From: Mermis nigrescens
Taxonomy: Eukaryota; Nematoda; Enoplea; Mermithida; Mermithidae
DNA: 64,000 nt
Direction: 5' to 3'
Assembly (NCBI GenBank): GCA_036768485.1
Contig: JAVLUZ010000154.1
Location: forward strand, 7,731,342 to 7,795,341
Of this stretch, positions 23,182-36,091 are shown in pieces; the stretch's first letter is position 1; each line of letters starts with the position of its first letter. The notes below the pieces were generated by a model, which had not been told where the DNA came from, did not search any database, and saw only the letters and a program-made list of their open reading frames with translations. Both the position numbers and the translations under genes were made by a program.

Positions 23182-23278
23182 CTGCGAACGATCTTTAGTT
23201 ACACTACGTAAGCCACTTAGCGATTAAACTAGAAAAAAATGGAACACGAAATAATAAAATTCTATCTGCCTGTAACCA

Positions 23279-23490
23279 CATGTGGGGGTTGGGGTATGCA
23301 CCCCCAGAAGCCGAACACCCCTGGAATTCAATTTTTGATTTTTTTTTGTTTTTTTCGCAATTTTTTGATGCCAATGGATAGTGCCCCATTACTTAAAAAA
23401 ATGACGTTTTTTCGACAAAGCACCATTTTCAAGGCCATTTTTGACCTTTGAAAAATCTTGCATCCCCAGAATTTCGGTGCTGCCGACCTA
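23279..23490 (-). mobile_element. Family A MITE, copy 8
   Basis: Minus copy with the GATGCCAATGGATAGTG core, ending GCTGCCGACCTAT. No clear target duplication: the flanks do not match. Confidence 0.65.
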
Positions 23491-23499
23491 TAGTCATGG

Positions 23500-24540
23500 C
23501 CTCTAAAAAAACCACAATTCATGTTTTTGCATATATATTCATTGCGCACCACTTAGTTGATTTCATAGATCCCTTTAATCTTGGAGAAAAAATCGATCAA
23601 AGTCAAAACTAAAAACAACCAGCAAATTCCATTTGGCAAGTAAAAAAACCATGGGAAATAAAAAAACCACCCCCAAAATGTTATGCGAATTGCGTGGTTT
23701 GCAGCGTAAAATAGTAAGTTGACCTTAAATGATCATACTTTTTGAAAAAATTCATTTCTTACGATATTTCTGTTCATTTTATCACATTTATATAAAAATC
23801 AATAATTTTTTCTGAATTTTATTAAAAGTTCTATAAACTTCACAAATAAAGTCTTCAAGTGATAAAAACAACTCTAGATAAGTCTCTTCTACATCCTCTG
23901 CAAGAAATCAGTGCAAAATCATGCAACTTGATGAAAAGTAATTTTGTTGTTATGGCAACATATACTTAGCATTGGTCTTTTTTAGATTACAGTGGTTTTT
24001 TTAGGTTACAATCGAACTTTTTAGGCAATTTTTGGGGTGATTCCAATTTTTTGCGAAAATAAATATCAGGCATCACGTAAGGTGCTATGAGGCACATTCC
24101 TGCTAAGTTTTGTAAAAATTGGCGCTGGTTTTTTCAGGTTACAACTGGTTTTTTAGGTTTGACTTTGAAGGTATACTGTAGCTATGTGGATGACATGGAA
24201 CAACTGGATTTTTTTCTGACGTTAGTCCGCAAGGGAGCCTAACGTGAAAACATAAAAGATTCTAGCAGATATGAATACGGGTAGAAATATTGACCCTCAA
24301 AAATGCTTTAAAAAAATTCATAAAAACGACAATTTTTAGGAACTTTTCGACAAATTTATATCTCAAGTTTCTGAATGATCCGGAAAGAGATCAGGGGTCA
24401 GTTGTAATCCTCAGGGCATAGCATGTTCGCCAGTATAATATCATCAGTCTTCTCCTTTTGGTCATGGAAAAAAGGGATAAGGGGTGGGTTTTTTTGGGTT
24501 AAAAATCGACTGGGAGGCCAGCACTATATGCCTGTAACTC
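23500..24540. other. Non-coding DNA with TTTTTTAGGTTAC-type repetition
   Basis: Scattered copies of TGGTTTTTTTAGGTTAC and the related AAAAAAACCAC. The outer bases (TATAGTCATGGCCTC at 23489, GGCCAGCACTATA at 24528) are weakly inverted, so a further transposon is possible. The left end coincides with family A, which weakens that reading. Confidence 0.3.
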
Positions 24541-24784
24541 GATACTGCCTAAGAAATTCTGCTTTTTCTCTAGAACTCAAGTTAGTAACTAAAATGTAAA
24601 CATTGAATGTAAACATTGTTATAGGAGTTGCATAAGTCCGGCAGGGGCAAAGGAACTGAAAGCATTACATAAATAAAGTTTCTGCAAAGATGTCAAGGAA
24701 ATGAAGTAGAAACTCAAAGAAATAAGTACAAATGAGGGCTACTTTCCATACCTGGGCAATGGCTGACGCTTCGCCCCGTCCAAC

Positions 24785-24955
24785 TTCCAGCCAAAAGGGT
24801 GGGTGGGTCCCTAAACCCTGAAAAAGGTGGATCTGTCCCTGAAAAAAGGTGGGTCCGTGCCTGAGAAAGGTGGGTCGTTCAGCTTAATCAGTAGGTCAGT
24901 CACTGAAAAAAGGTGGGTCCATCCATTGAAAAGGAGTCGAACAGTGTAATAAGAT
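24785..24955. repeat. Degenerate short tandem repeat, AAAAGGTGGGTCC type
   Basis: About six imperfect copies of a 25-30 bp unit containing CTGAAAAAAGGTGGGTCC. No gene around it. Confidence 0.65.
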
Positions 24956-25059
24956 GGTTATTGTGCATGTTTTGCAAACTGATCATGATATACTGTATTT
25001 AGCATTTCCTTAAATTATCTCCAAAATTTTCTCCTGTGCAAAACATAGCCCCGTCCAAG

Positions 25060-26050
25060 TTACCCCTTTGCACCCGTCCTACTTTTCGTTCGGCCCGCCT
25101 GGTGATGGGCCGATATGGGGCACTTACCCGGATGTGCTACTTTCCGTTACCATTCTTGGTCTGCCCGAAACTAAATGCCGGATACGAGCCTGCATACGAT
25201 TAACAATTTCAGACTTGTCTAACAAACTTTTCTTTAATTTCCTAGCACTATAAAAGGTTTCGAAAGTCAGATTGCTGATCGGAAAAGCCTTCATCACATA
25301 TTCAGACCTGTATCGAGTACGGCTCGGTCGTTTAGAGCCCTTGTATGCATTATGACATTGATTTTATTGAAAAGATTCAATGACGATTTTCTGATGATAA
25401 AAGATTAGGTAATTCAAAGATTTTTAATAATTAAAGTCTCGCATACAATCTGAGATTGAAACGACCAGGATCAGACAGACTTGAAATAAGGCGTGTCTAG
25501 GACTGTATCCAGGATTTCGTTCTGGGGGAGGCAGGATCGAATTTTTTTAAAACAAGGAGGAGCAAAGACCGACCACAGAGCTGCACTTTGAATCATGACG
25601 TTCAAATTTTTATCAAATCAGCCGGCTTTTGATTCTGAAAGCAGCCTCAACAGATGCAAAATATCTTTATTGTACAGACCGAACCGAATGTTAAGCGTTT
25701 TACCCATGCGCTGTTCTTAACAGATTTCCATTACTAATTTCGATGCCGAAAATTTTTTCACCATGTTGAGAATTGAATTCAAGAGATAGCCTCTCTTCTG
25801 GGTCTGGGAGTCTGGGGTGGCGCACTCAAGCATCCCCAGCGAGGTCCGGGGCATAGCCCTGAAAAATTTCGAGAAAAAAGCGCCTTAATGTTGAATCGTA
25901 ACTTAAAAATTTTCATAAAATCAGCCTACTTTTGGTTCTGAAATCAGTTTAAAATAGTCAGACTACATCGCATTATTATTTACCATCGTCAAAAAATGTC
26001 CATCATTCTCGCTTCTTGCACGGATCTCATGTTCTGCGTGAAACCTGCAA
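25060..26050. other. Non-coding intergenic DNA
   Basis: No convincing exon. About 25490-25880 has pieces resembling transposon ends (GTATCCAGGATTTCG) but I could not define borders. Confidence 0.4.
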
Positions 26051-26080
26051 ACATAAATGCAACATACGCTTTAGGTTGTA

Positions 26081-26780
26081 TTACGATTTAATATGGAGTG
26101 TTTTAATCGCCCATTTGGGATAAATAGATAACAAGCAGTACAGTAGCGATTTTAGTGTGGTAAAACAGGGTTTCCGATATTTGTTAGTGTATTTTAGCCA
26201 ATTTATGGGTTTCTGATGCCAAAAATTATTCAAAATTGTCTCAAAAAATTTTTCCGTTCTAAATACAAATTCTGCCATTTTAAAGATATATAGGACAAAC
26301 AATTACTCATATCGGCGCGAAGCGTTGAAAATTTTTGGAATTTCATACCTTTTTTCAGTTTTTGTCTTCCTAAAAATATTTGTATATTTTGTACACAAAT
26401 TTTTAGGTCACTAATTTTTAGGTACTATTATATGGTACAGTAGCGATTTTAGTGTAGGAAAAACAGAGTTTTTTGACTTTTAGTAGTGTGTTTTAGCTGA
26501 TTTCTGGGTTTCTGACGCCAAAAATTGCTGAAAATTGTATCAAAACGGCGCTAAGCGCCGAAAAATTCTACATTTTTAAACTCTAAATGCAAATGCTTCC
26601 ATTTTAAAGATATATAGGACAAACAATTACTGATTTCGGCGCGAAGCGCCGAAAAATTTCTTGCAATTTCAGACCTTTTTTGCAATTTTTGTCTTCCCAA
26701 AAATCTATATACATGTGCAAATACGGTCTTAAAAAGTCTTTGTACATCGGGAAAAATCATTGCTGAATAAAAAAACACTG
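26081..26780 (-). mobile_element. Family E repeat, inverted and partly duplicated
   Basis: Two successive inverted partial copies: TACAGTAGCGATTTTAGTGTGG at 26140 and TACAGTAGCGATTTTAGTGTAGG at 26430, each followed by a GATATATAGGACAAACAATTAC block, ending near the TGTGCAAATACGGTC motif. Confidence 0.5.
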
Positions 26781-27099
26781 ATAACAAGTTATAATTATGA
26801 AATTCGACGCAAAGTGCAGGAAATTTTTGCGATTTTCGCCTAAACGAGCGATTTTCGCCTAAACGAGAATTCGAGTAGTATTTTTTAATATAAAAGTTGG
26901 AAAAAAAGACGGAAATGAAACTTGGAAAATAAAATTTTTTTAAGTTTATTTCAATCAAAGGCTTTTCCGTCTGTTTTTTAAACTTTTATGTTGAAGATAC
27001 CTGCTTGAAATCGCATAAAAACGCTATTTTTTGAAATTTGTACAATGGATGTATTCTAAAATTCGCCCGAAACCTCAAAATTTGAAGTAAACACCCCAC

Positions 27100-27472
27100 G
27101 GTTGGCAACCGTGAGTGGCGCTGTGCCGGCGGCAGGGTTGCCGAGTGCTCTTATCAAAAAGCCCCCAATTTTAGCCTCAAAGTGCCTGAAAAAACCCATA
27201 ACCGATAAAAAGAATAGGCGCGAAAAAATTCAATCGCTAAAAACCCCTCCAACGGCCTCAAAAAAACCCAAAGTGGATAGAAAACCCCCAACTTGGCAAC
27301 CCTGGTTGGCGGACAGTGTTGCCAAGTGCTCTTGTCAAAACAAACCTCAATTTTTGCCTAAAAGTGCCTGAAAAACCATAGCTAATGGTTAAGCATAGGC
27401 ACAAAAAAACCTCAATCGCTAAACAATGAACCCAGTGACCTTGAAAAACCTCAAAATGGGGAAAACCCCCAA
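27100..27472. repeat. Two-copy tandem repeat flanking the hAT element
   Basis: Two diverged units about 181 bp apart share GTTGCCAAGTGCTCTT, AAAGTGCCTGAAAAA and CAATCGCTAAA. TTGGCAACCCTG-like words inside resemble hAT ends, so the repeat itself may be old hAT-derived DNA. Confidence 0.55.
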
Positions 27473-27765
27473 CAGTGTTGCCAACTCTTAAAAGACCAAC
27501 CGGACATACCAACATTCAAAACCGGACAAAACTGGACAAGAGCACAGATTAAATTCCGGACAAACGATGTATACACTTGATAAATAACAAAGCGGCTAAA
27601 ATTTGTTCAAATCAACTATTACACTTAAAAATCTGCCACATTGAATGCATTTGCACATTAAACAAGGCTTCATCAGAAAGTTATAACGATTCATAAAGGC
27701 ACACGATATCATCATCACAAATGCCACGACCGTACATTTAGTGATTAAACAATTTAAGCATTGGA

Positions 27766-28101
27766 TCAGTAACAGTGAAGGTGCAACAATTCTCGCCCTT
27801 CCAACAGTAAAAAACGAACACGTAATAAAGCATCAGTAGTTTTGGCGTCTAAGCGATTTCGTAGTTTGGTCTTCAGCAAACTTAATACAGAAATACTCCG
27901 TTCAACGCTAGCATTATAAAAGGGAAGACTTAAAGCAGACAATGCAAATGAGGCTTTAAAACTAATGGCTTTAATGTGCTTGGCCGTTTTAACATGATTA
28001 AGAAGAGCATCGTGTTTTGGGGGTAGATTAGCAGAACATAATTTACAGTGAGCAGAACCGTTTGAGCCTTCTACTAGCCACGATTTGGAATTTGGTTCGA
28101 A
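27766..28101 (-). pseudogene. Internally deleted hAT transposase (zinc finger joined to C-terminal dimerisation domain)
   Basis: An uninterrupted 111-codon frame ending in TGA. The N-terminal part SWLVEGSNGSAHCKLC to HVKTAKH is a BED-type finger (C-x2-C then H-x5-H spacing). It is followed directly by LPFYNASVERSISVLSLLK, TKLRNRLDAKT and ALLRVRF, the hallmark of the hAT C-terminal dimerisation region. The whole catalytic RNase H-like core is missing, so it cannot transpose by itself. There is no ATG at the left border of the frame; a TAG precedes it. Confidence 0.8.
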
Positions 28102-28109
28102 CTACCGTT

Positions 28110-29860
28110 TTTTCCAGCGATTTGGTTGACATTATAGACCAGACCCAAAATTTTTCCCACTTTTTCCAACCTTTTTCCACGTTTTTTAAGAGGTCTAAAA
28201 ATGTTTAAAATAGACCCCCTGTATTAAAAAATCAGTGTTTTTAAGTAGAACATCCCATGGGTTCATGTAATAGCGGTGTTTGATGTACTTTTTGTATAAA
28301 AATTTGGTTAAACTTCACTTCATGGTGTGAACGGAAAATTTTGCAGATGTATGTATAAAAGGAACGATATTGGTTGAAATGAGGACATACAAAAAGAAAG
28401 TGCGGAAAGAAATTTCATGGAAAACGGACCAATATTGGTGAAGATAGAGTTACGGTGTCTTTACCTTGTCATAAATGCACCCAAATGGCAGGCAATGTGG
28501 CGAGAATATGCAATGTGGATCTGAGGTGTTTCAAAGTCTGCGGCGATGTGAGCAAAAGGATTGAACAAGTTACTCCAGATACAGCTACGACTAAAGTGGG
28601 TATTTTACTGTTTACCAAATCATGTTCCGAATTTGGGCTAAAACATGTTTACTCTGACATTTTCAAGGTCAATGATCATGAAAAAATAACCTTTATTGCA
28701 CAAAAAGTTTTGTTTGAAAATTTTTAAATTTGAAAAAACAATTTTTTGCATATTTTTCCTGGCATTTTAGTTGATAAGATATGTGAAAATTCAAGCTTCT
28801 GCTTAAATGACAGTTGAGGCTTAGGCTTTGGGCTGCTTAGGTCGAGGTCACTCTTGCTTAGATCAAGGTATAGATGCTATGGTCAATGTATAGATGCTCA
28901 GGTTGATATATAGATGCTCAGATCAGACCTAAATTGGTAGCGTTATTCTGCATTCCAGAGATAATCCAAAAATGCTGTTTACATCGTATTTGAGTAGAAA
29001 TCTTTGGCTAAAGTTAAGAATATGGTACTTTTAGAAAAGGAGCAAAATGAATCCGGAATGCCAAAATTTTTTGTGCCAAACTGGTAGAACATGATAAATT
29101 GAGGCGATATTTGCCACAAATGGGCTCATGCCGAATGCCTAAATTTACCACCAGCACTCGTCTCCTTATTTTAATAGCAAACAATATGTGGACGCTTCAT
29201 TCTCATTCCCATTCATTCGCAGCTGTTGCAAACCTGTATTTGAAAATATTGCCTCCTTACCAGCCAATTTTCCATATTAGAATCTCGAATAAATTTATTG
29301 GAAGAAGGCTCGAATTGAAGTGCAAATGCATCCCAAGTCCGACATCGGCTTGTTAATCAAGGACTGTTTGGAGCAGAATCCAAAGAGTCAAATGCAGTAT
29401 TGTTCAGGTTTGCAATTCAGATGACGATTTGAACTCTGTAAAGTCTTTGGTTGACGGATTCAAGCAACGAACCCGGCTTGTCATCATGTGATATTATGCA
29501 AGTGTTCCGTGATGGTCCCAAACATCCAGGGCAAACCTCAATTCCATGAAGAGTTTGCCTCACGTCATCACATGCTCAATGTTGTTTTATCGGACTAGTT
29601 AACAAAGTGATTCGCCCGTAAAATCCATCTAATGAGTCGGTCCAAATTGCGCGCTCGACCAGACCTTTTGTATCATGCCAGCGCTTAAACGACAGCGCAA
29701 GCTGTTTGCTGAATTGAATGACCGATGAAACTCGGGCAAAACAGGATCTTTCTCATAGACTTTGCTGCTGATTGTGTCAAAAAGAAGCCGACTTACGCGT
29801 CACGCGCTTCGCGTTCCAATTTTCCTAAACGCGTCCTTTCCTCAATCTTTACGCTCGCAT
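28110..29860. other. Interior of the hAT element, no recognisable gene
   Basis: Open frames (for example 28455-28727, plus) show no known domain. At 28850-28925 there are three short repeats of TATAGATGCTCAGGT type. It may be decayed transposase DNA. Confidence 0.4.
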
Positions 29861-29869
29861 TGATTCCGG

Positions 29870-32840
29870 TTCTGTATAGGATAAAGTCGCCCTCCAAATT
29901 TATTAGCACTAGGTGTTTTTTATTCAATGCACAAAGTTTAGTTAAACAAGTTAGGGGAGTTATATTATTTGTTAGATAGTAGACGAATTTCAGACTTAAT
30001 TTTCTGTTGTGAAACATGCTTAAACGAAGTAATTCATGATAGCATTTTATGTCCCCAAAACAATTATCAAATTTTTCGCTCTGATCGAGTGAATAAACGC
30101 GATGGCGGGGTCATTGTCTTTGTAAAATCACATTTTAGTGCTCGTTTTGTTGAAGTTCCTAACGAGCTGAGTATATCTGACTCTTTAATTATTGATTTTT
30201 CCATGGTCAGGATAGAATTAGATTTCTTCTTATTTACAGATCTCCTCACTGCGATTTAAATCATGCTTTAAGAATCTGTAACTTGATAGAATGGAGTAAA
30301 TAATTGCTCTAATCCTGTTAATTATCCTAGGGGATTTCAATTTACCTAAAATTGATTGGACCATTAGGTACCTTTACATCTGATTCTCTTCTGGTTGTTT
30401 TATGACTGCTTCTCGTCTACAGGATTAACACAATTAGTTTTAGATCAAACGCATGATACAAATATTATTGATGTTATTTTTGCAGCAAATAATCTTTTAT
30501 TATTAAAGTACTACCCTCCTTTTCTACAAGTGACCACAATTCTATATCTTTTGAAACTCTGATAACTCCACCTACTACTTATGTAAGAATCTTACCTTAA
30601 TTTTCAAAAAGCAGACTACTTTAGTATTGGTAGCTTTCTTTCTACTATTTCTTGGCCTGATCTTTTTTTCTACTTGTTTAAATGTTAACGACATGTATAA
30701 TGTATTTTTAAATGTTAAGGCCTCTAATTTTTACTTTTGTTCCTAAAGTCAAAGCAAAGCCTTCCAAATTTTCATACCCTGAAACTTTTACAAAAATTAT
30801 TTGCCAAAAAACGGCTTTTATGGAAAAAATACAAAAAATATCGTACAATTATTTTGCAAACATAAGTTATCGTAATCACTGTAAAATGTTACGCAAAGAA
30901 ATTCATAATCATTTTTGTTTACAGGAAAGTAATTTATTGCAACATAACGATCTGAAATCCTTTTTTTAGATTTGTTAATAATACGTTTAAATAATTCTCA
31001 AGCATTCCACCTATTACTTCCACGACAATAATGTAGTAACTGATCTTTATTGTAAAACTAATATGTTCAATCATTACTTCTCTTCCGTATTTACCAATGA
31101 TGATATTAACGATTCTTTTGTTTTACAGAAGCGGGGCGATTTTTCTATTTCAAACATCGTCATTGACGAAAATAATGTCTCACGGGCGATTGCTAAGATG
31201 AAAAACTCGACTTCGATAGCGCCTGATGGCTTAAGTAACTTTTTTGTTAAAAAATTAGCTTATTATCTTTTTAAACACCTTATCAGTATTTTTACTGTTC
31301 CTTTTTATCAGGTGATATCCGGACATTTTGGAGGAGGCTTACGTTGTACCTATAATTAAAAGGGTGACCCCTCATTAACTGAAAATTATCGTCCTGTTTC
31401 TTATATGTTGCTCAACTTGTAAGATAATGGAAAGTATTATCAATACTCGACTATCATTTATTTATCTACTAATGAGTTAATATCACCTTTTTCAATATGG
31501 TTTCCAAAAACATAAATCTTGCAGTTGCAACTGTTAAATTGTAAACATTCTTGGGTTAAATCATTGGAATGTAAAGAAACCGCTTGATATTATTTATATA
31601 GACTTTGCTAAAGCTTTTTGACAAAGTCGACATATCTAAACTTCTTGTTAAATTAACTAGTTACGGTATTCAACAACACCTGTTTAATTGGTTAAAAGCT
31701 TTTCTATCTAATCGTATTCAGTGTGTTCGCGTTAATCAGTGTTTTTCAGATTATGCCGCTGTTACAAGTGGAGTTATTCAGAGGTCCATTCTTGGACCTA
31801 CGTTATTTTTGATTTTTATAAATGATATCTGTGATAACTTGTCAAGTTCGACTTTTACGTTCGCGGATGACCTAAAAATATTCAATCTTTCCTGCGATTA
31901 TCAAACACTTCAGACCGATTTAGATAGAATTCCCATTTGAACCACCAGAAAATGTTACCAATATCATATTCTAAATGCACAGTCCTATATTTGGGCAAGA
32001 ATAATCCTAAATTGTCATACACTCAATACACAAGTTATTACGAACGATTCTGTCTATGTTCGCGATTTAGGAATGCTAATTTCGCACAACCTGAAATTTA
32101 AGGAACATTACAACAGTATTATCAAGAAAGCTTTCTTAGAGATCTATCTTAATTAGAAAATCCTTCTTTTCGCGTGATAAAAATAATCTCGTAAAGGCAT
32201 ACATTCATTGTTTACGTCGGATCGATCTATTGAGTTATTCCTGTGCTTTGTGGAACCCCTCTTATATTAGTGATATCAACAGGCTGGAGGCTCTTCAGCG
32301 TAAATTTAGAAGAAGTCATTTCATGACTCGCTCATAGTTGGATATCGTAGCCCTCTTTCTTACGACGAACGCCTTAACCAACTTAACTTGTGTCGATTAG
32401 GAGTTACGTCGCCTTCATATTTGCTTATGTATGATGTATCAAATTATTAGTTAAAAATCTTGTCTTTCCATGACAGATTTTTTGTGCTTAATCAAAATAC
32501 TACTCGCTGCACAAATCGTTTCAAGCTAGTTGTTCCTCTTGTCCGTTCTAATTTACAAAAATTTGACTTTTTCTATGAAGTATATCTCTGTTTGGAATCA
32601 CCTACCTGATTTTCGTAAGTCTCTTCCCTAACTTAAATGTATTCAAATCTAGATTAATTGATGTCGACTTATCCAAATTTATTATAGGGCGGGCTTAAAT
32701 CGTCATTTTCGCGGCTCGCTCATCGCCTTTTGCTGTACGCTTTTATTCTTTTGACCGTTCGTTTTATTACTCTTTTACATCTTTCGTAATTGTCGCGTTT
32801 CAGTAATAAATTGTTTTATTCATTCATTTCATTCAAACGC
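29870..32840 (+). pseudogene. Decayed non-LTR retrotransposon (endonuclease plus reverse transcriptase)
   Basis: Broken into several frames by shifts and stops. In order: LFNAQSLVKQ near 29915 and GDFNLPKIDW near 30330 (AP endonuclease); APDGLSNFF near 31220, then FDKVDISKLL, GPTLFLIFINDI and FADDLKIF at 31610-31900 (reverse transcriptase, the FADD box being the active site); then a tail with RSPSYDERLNQLNL near 32350. The 3' end runs into ATTCATTCATTTCATTC at about 32820. The style is that of the jockey/CR1-type group. The 5' limit is uncertain. Confidence 0.8.
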
Positions 32841-32999
32841 ATTTTTGCATTTCGAAACCGGACAAAAGCGGACCAACAGCTTGAAAAACCGGACATCGAA
32901 AATCGGACGACTGTCGTCAGGACAAAAACCGGACATCAAGTCTGAAAAGCGGACATAAATGTCCGGTTTCCGGCCAAGTTGGCAACCCTGACCCCCAAC

Positions 33000-33660
33000 A
33001 TGACGCCGGGCGGATAGAGCAGCGTGATTCGCAACATACAGTAAAGAAAAAATTTACTCGTAATGCAAAGCAGCCTGTACTTGCGAGCTTATACATATCA
33101 CGGTTCTTGTGGATCTTCAAATTCACCAAACTCGTCGCTGAACCGTCCTAAACTAACAGCTTACGGTAAATAAAGATCAATTCGAGGCATTATAGATAGT
33201 GAATCAAAAAATATGGGCCTATAAAAATATACGTTATCTCAGGAAATCTTTTGTCACAATTGTTGTTACCTATCAATGAAACAGTTTTTGTAAATAATTT
33301 ATGACGGACTCAAAAATTGTAACCAATGCTCAAGGTTTTGTTTGTAAATTGTGATAGGTCGAATTCGCGCGATTTCGAGGAGATGTACTGTACATAGGTA
33401 TAATCGATATATGTACCTATAGTCTATTTTTTAAGCTATAGTCTGCTTTCAAAATCCTTGTGTCTTTTTTACAGTATGGTGATTCGAAAGTATTAACAAT
33501 TCAGCCAATCACCCGCCTCTCGTACCAACTCATTCGTTAATTAAACTCGTACGATAAACTATGTAACATTTCAAACTTCGCTGTCGCTTCCCGATGTGAT
33601 CTATAGCGGTATTCTCGCTTTACAGCGATACATTCGGAGTTCCGTTTCACCGTTGTGCTT
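33000..33660. other. Intergenic DNA
   Basis: No exon or repeat border is recognised. Two TATAGTCT words near 33420-33450 resemble ends of the TA-flanked MITE. Confidence 0.4.
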
Positions 33661-33661
33661 G

Positions 33662-33838
33662 TATAGTCTGTTTCACACAAGTTTGGTCATAAATTTTGAA
33701 AACTATGACCGACAATAAGCCTACAGATTGTGATTATTGCATTAATTTGATATATAATTATCGTGATCCATCGGCTTACTTTCGAAAAAATTTTGAAAAT
33801 TTATGGCCAAACTTACCGAAATCATTTTCAAAATATAG
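33662..33838. mobile_element. Palindromic MITE with TA ends, copy 2
   Basis: Begins TATAGTCTGTTTCACACAAG. The interior GACAATAAGCC and GGCTTACTTTCG matches copy 1. The right end has decayed after TTTATGGCCAAACTTA. Confidence 0.65.
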
Positions 33839-34129
33839 AGAATAGATACCCAGCGGCGTATCCAGAATTTTCTGACAAAGGCGAAACCTCAAATTTTCCT
33901 AAACGGGCCAAAGATTGTCCAAAAATCCATACATTTTGCTTAAAATAACGATTTATTGCCGTCTTTTGACAGACGGAATCATTTGTGGTTCGAGAGAAGT
34001 TAGGAATTACTGGAAGTTTTCTGCGTAAAAGGCACAACATTAATGCAAAAATCGAAACAAAGCACCTAAAAAAAACTCGAGAAAGCATTGTAAGAGGTAA
34101 AATCCTTTTTCTGTACACAAACTACTCTT

Positions 34130-35725
34130 CTGACGTGTTTTTAGAGCGCTAAGAAAGTCAATAAATATCATTATGGAATAATACCCGGCGCAAAACGATG
34201 GAAAAATTGGAAGAAATCGTCATAAAAATGACTAACATTATCATCAAGCGCCCAACTATTTTTCGACGACATGGAGGGGGTTTGAGGGCCAGCCCCTCGC
34301 CTCTGAATTCGCACTTGCAGACCTCGACTCATTGAGTTTTTCTCATCACGACATATCATCACATATTCCGAATTAATTATAAACAGTATTAATCGAGTGA
34401 TGCTAATGAAATACGATATCAAACGAAGGTTATATCGACGGACGGGTATACCAATACAATGGTTTAAGGAGATTTTTCTGGTGGATTTACCGATCAGTGG
34501 GCCTAACCAGATTTTTTCCGGTGGGTCTATCGATATAGTGGGTCTAACGAGATTGTCTATTGTGACATTGGATCTAACGAGCAAGTGGTTTATATAGAAT
34601 GTTATTGAATTTATTGTTCTGGGGCATCCCTGGGAAGGTAAAAGGTTTTTAGTATAGGTCTGGGCTAATGTTTATGCAAATTTTTCTAGAGCTAACAAAG
34701 TGTTTTGCAGAAAACTAAAAATAAGAATTTATAAGTTAACCGATTTTCGACCATGCTTTATCCAACAGTGTTATTTAGATCAATTGTATCATAAAAAGCC
34801 AGGTGCCCGTGTACAGACTTCAGCCACACATTTAGCATCTAGAGGTGGTATACTGGCCAAACTTCTGGTATTTTTGGCAATGAATATAAATTTTTTCATC
34901 AAAAATGAAAAGAGAAATTTTCTTACTCGGAAGAAGGAAAAGTTTGATTGAATATGAGCTAAAAAAATGTTTTGTTTGTTATCCTGTCACTGTCAGTCGT
35001 CCGATCCTATCCGATAGGATGTTATCGGTAAGAATTACGCGCGATTTTTCGGCCCTTTTCACCTTTAACTTTTTTCTTCAGTTTTCTGTTCAAAGAGTTA
35101 CATTTATTATCGAATTTTGTTCCCATAAAAAGTATTGAAATATTTTTGTGATGGAATTACATTTCATCGTAATGAAACAAAATAAAATACCTGTAATCAG
35201 TCACCCGTCATAGACAAATAAAATAATGGTGCTACACAATATTAGATGCAAGTTCATTATCAGTTACGCACACATATTTTGCGTATTTTGATGTTGTTTA
35301 ACGCGCACAGAGAAACGACTTGAAATTATTCTAAAATTTTTACTTCAATTTTGATAACCAGTTATTCTACATATTTTTTATGTGACACATGGCTGAAGGG
35401 TATTTGACGCGCAAAACATTATGTGCTGTACTATCACCTTTTCTCCGAATATTTCAATTGTGGTGCATATTTATGGACTTAATCGCTATAACACACAATG
35501 ACATATGATAAGTAATTAATATGCGCGCAAAATTATTGTGAAATGCATTTTCTTCACTATCCTTCTTCGGTATTGGAAGTGAATCCTTTTCTTCGAAATT
35601 TAATGCTATAATAATATACCGAGAAGCTAGCTAATTTTTTAATCAAATGCCAAATCGTTTGAAATTTTTAACAATCTTATTTTGTTGGCTGCCTGTGATC
35701 AAAGGCAGGAAATTAACAGGTATAG
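34130..35725. other. Intergenic DNA
   Basis: AT-rich, no domain-bearing ORF. At about 34430-34580 there is a short internal repetition (GTGGGTCTA or GTGGATTTACC with CGAT) but no gene. Confidence 0.4.
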
Positions 35726-35730
35726 CTACA

Positions 35731-35900
35731 TAAAGTCTGTTTCACATAAGTTTGGGCATAAATTTGAAGAATTTTTTCGGAAGTAAGCCGACGGATTACG
35801 ATAATTACATATCAAATCAATGCTATAATCGCAATCTATTGGCTTATTGTCGGACATAAATTTTTAAATTTATGCCCAAATTTGTGTGAAATAGACTATA
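35731..35900. mobile_element. Palindromic MITE with TA ends, copy 3
   Basis: The best-preserved copy. Ends TAAAGTCTGTTTCACATAAG and, complemented, TATAGTCTATTTCACACAAA, both followed by TTTGGGCATAAATTT. It is largely a hairpin. It is inverted relative to copies 1 and 2. Confidence 0.75.
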
Positions 35901-36091
35901 AATATGCGATTTTGATTTCTATTCGGTTTTTCGATTTACGATCGAGACAGTACACTTGATAATGGTTACACGTGGCTATGGCGGGAAAGGGATGGACTAG
36001 CATTCAAGGGCACCGGACAAATTTTGGAGGGCGTAAAAACATGCCGAAAATTAAATTCTGGTGGGAGCTCATAATCTGCGGGGTGTAAAGC

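Larger units (their letters stand above)
27473..32990. mobile_element. hAT transposon carrying a nested LINE
   Basis: The left end CAGTGTTGCCAACT and the right end AGTTGGCAACCCTG (complement CAGGGTTGCCAACT) are hAT-type terminal inverted repeats. A perfect 8-bp target duplication ACCCCCAA lies at 27465-27472 and 32991-32998. Just inside both ends are multiple CCGGACA/TGTCCGG words, likely subterminal binding motifs. The element contains a hAT transposase fragment (27766-28101, minus) and a decayed LINE (about 29.87-32.84 kb, plus). The size of 5.5 kb includes the LINE. Confidence 0.9.

Noticed and set aside
23489..24528. Possible 1-kb transposon with TATAGT...GGCCTC ends
   Set aside because: The left end is also the end of a family A copy, so the apparent inverted repeat may be chance.
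28455..28727. Cysteine-containing 90-codon frame inside the hAT element
   Set aside because: Some zinc-finger-like cysteines (CHKC, CNVDLRC) but no family match and no second half of a finger; too weak to call.
33848..34315. Possible hAT-type element (CAGCGGCGTATCCAG start)
   Set aside because: The opposite end matches poorly and no 8-bp duplication could be found.
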